Source: Clostridia bacterium (GTDB lineage: Bacteria; Bacillota; Clostridia; Acetivibrionales; DSM-27016). From it: a DNA stretch of 64,000 bases. A program made the position numbers and the translations under genes. Location: assembly GCA_026414765.1 (NCBI GenBank), contig JAOAIJ010000022.1, forward strand, positions 1-64,000, written 5' to 3'. Positions 63,717 to 64,000 of this stretch are shown here, one piece after another. The stretch's first letter is position 1; each line of letters begins with the position of its first letter. Below the pieces are notes generated by a model. It had not been told where the DNA came from. It did no database searches and saw only the letters and a program-made list of their open reading frames with translations.

Positions 63717-64000
63717 TCAGCTGCGGCTGATTTCTCTTATTTTATTCACGTATATATTACTCAATTCCTCTGCGAACTCTGCATTATAGCTCTCACTTAT
63801 GACTCTGCACATAGGTTCTTCCGCGTCAGGAAGTACCAGTACCCATCCCTGATCCTGATATACTTTTACTCCTTCTAGTGTTTCTATACTATTAACGTTT
63901 TCATCCTGTATTATTTGTCTGATTACTTTTCCTTTAGCATCCCACGGACATTCTACTTCCCTTTTGTTTATATAGAAATCCGGTATCATATCTACTAGGT
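63717..64000 (-). CDS. C-terminal end of a sugar-1-phosphate nucleotidyltransferase/phosphomannomutase-like protein (partial)
   Basis: The reading frame continues past the window edge (codons for Leu-Val-Asp precede the internal Met). The visible 94 residues, with ECPWDAKGKVIRQIIQDEN, LEGVKVYQDQGWVLVLPDAEEPMCRV and the terminal helix, match the last domain of alpha-D-phosphohexomutases and of the clostridial fusion of mannose-1-phosphate guanylyltransferase with a phosphomannomutase. The N-terminal domains lie outside. If the fusion is right it could supply GDP-sugars. Confidence 0.75.
   Translation of the reverse strand, partial: LVDMIPDFYINKREVECPWDAKGKVIRQIIQDENVNSIETLEGVKVYQDQGWVLVLPDAEEPMCRVISESYNAEFAEELSNIYVNKIREISRS

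Overview
The window is AT-rich DNA from a Gram-positive, spore-forming, low-GC anaerobe of the class Clostridia. The evidence is the rpoD-dnaG pair, the sporulation genes yqfC and yqfD, a SpoIID/LytB protein, the conserved yqfC-yqfD-phoH-pgpH-ybeY-dgkA-cdd-era-yqzL-recO block, the clostridial SCIFF peptide with its radical-SAM maturase, strong AGGAGG ribosome-binding sites and consensus sigma-A promoters. Gene content recalls cellulolytic clostridia (Ruminiclostridium/Acetivibrio type), but the species cannot be fixed from the sequence alone. There is no phage, no CRISPR array and no intact insertion sequence; most of the window is chromosomal backbone.

Layout. 0-5 kb: two tRNAs, a ferritin-like protein, a candidate small RNA, sigA and primase. 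5-9.5 kb: an HD-GYP protein, a small membrane protein, and the pantothenate operon panB-panC-panD behind a long leader that ends in an intrinsic terminator. 9.6-20.6 kb: a long minus-strand export and tRNA-modification region (spoIID-like, queA, tgt, yajC, a four-helix membrane protein, the SCIFF precursor and maturase, a gamma-carbonic-anhydrase-like protein, an HD hydrolase, secD, secF). 20.8-23.6 kb: a lysine riboswitch controlling dapA-dapB and an orphan ACT-domain protein. 23.6-29 kb: a YesL-like protein, tRNA-Leu, a Cys-rich DUF3795 protein, a decayed gene, a MATE pump with its TrmB-type regulator and a palindromic operator, and a secreted NAGPA-like protein. 29.1-33.2 kb: a 28-codon leader peptide with an attenuator, followed by an asymmetric pair of ABC exporters resembling the bmrB-bmrC-bmrD arrangement. 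33.2-46 kb: a carbohydrate operon. 46-64 kb: a secreted M16C protease, a small Cys protein, the conserved era/recO/yqf block, a PdaA-like deacetylase, two DUF881 proteins, a divergent deacetylase, two unknown proteins, and the C-terminal end of a sugar-nucleotide enzyme.

The most unusual region is the nine-gene minus-strand operon at 33.2-43.9 kb. It combines the enzymes for GDP-D-glycero-D-manno-heptose (GmhA, HddA kinase, and an HddC-like nucleotidyltransferase fused to a GmhB-like phosphatase) with two diverged glycogen-synthase-like GT5 enzymes, a cytosolic GH13 enzyme, a HAD phosphatase, a RibD-type reductase and an extracellular-type solute-binding protein that has no signal peptide. 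Two LacI-type palindromes flank its start. Nothing in the operon looks like a classical heptosyltransferase, an exporter or a permease, so it may make, sense or recycle an intracellular heptose-containing glucan; that is inference.

The second notable element is the attenuator before the ABC exporters. One seven-base segment can pair with the leader peptide's ribosome-binding site and, overlapping, with the 5' arm of the terminator. This is the expected logic of an antibiotic-inducible, ribosome-mediated switch.
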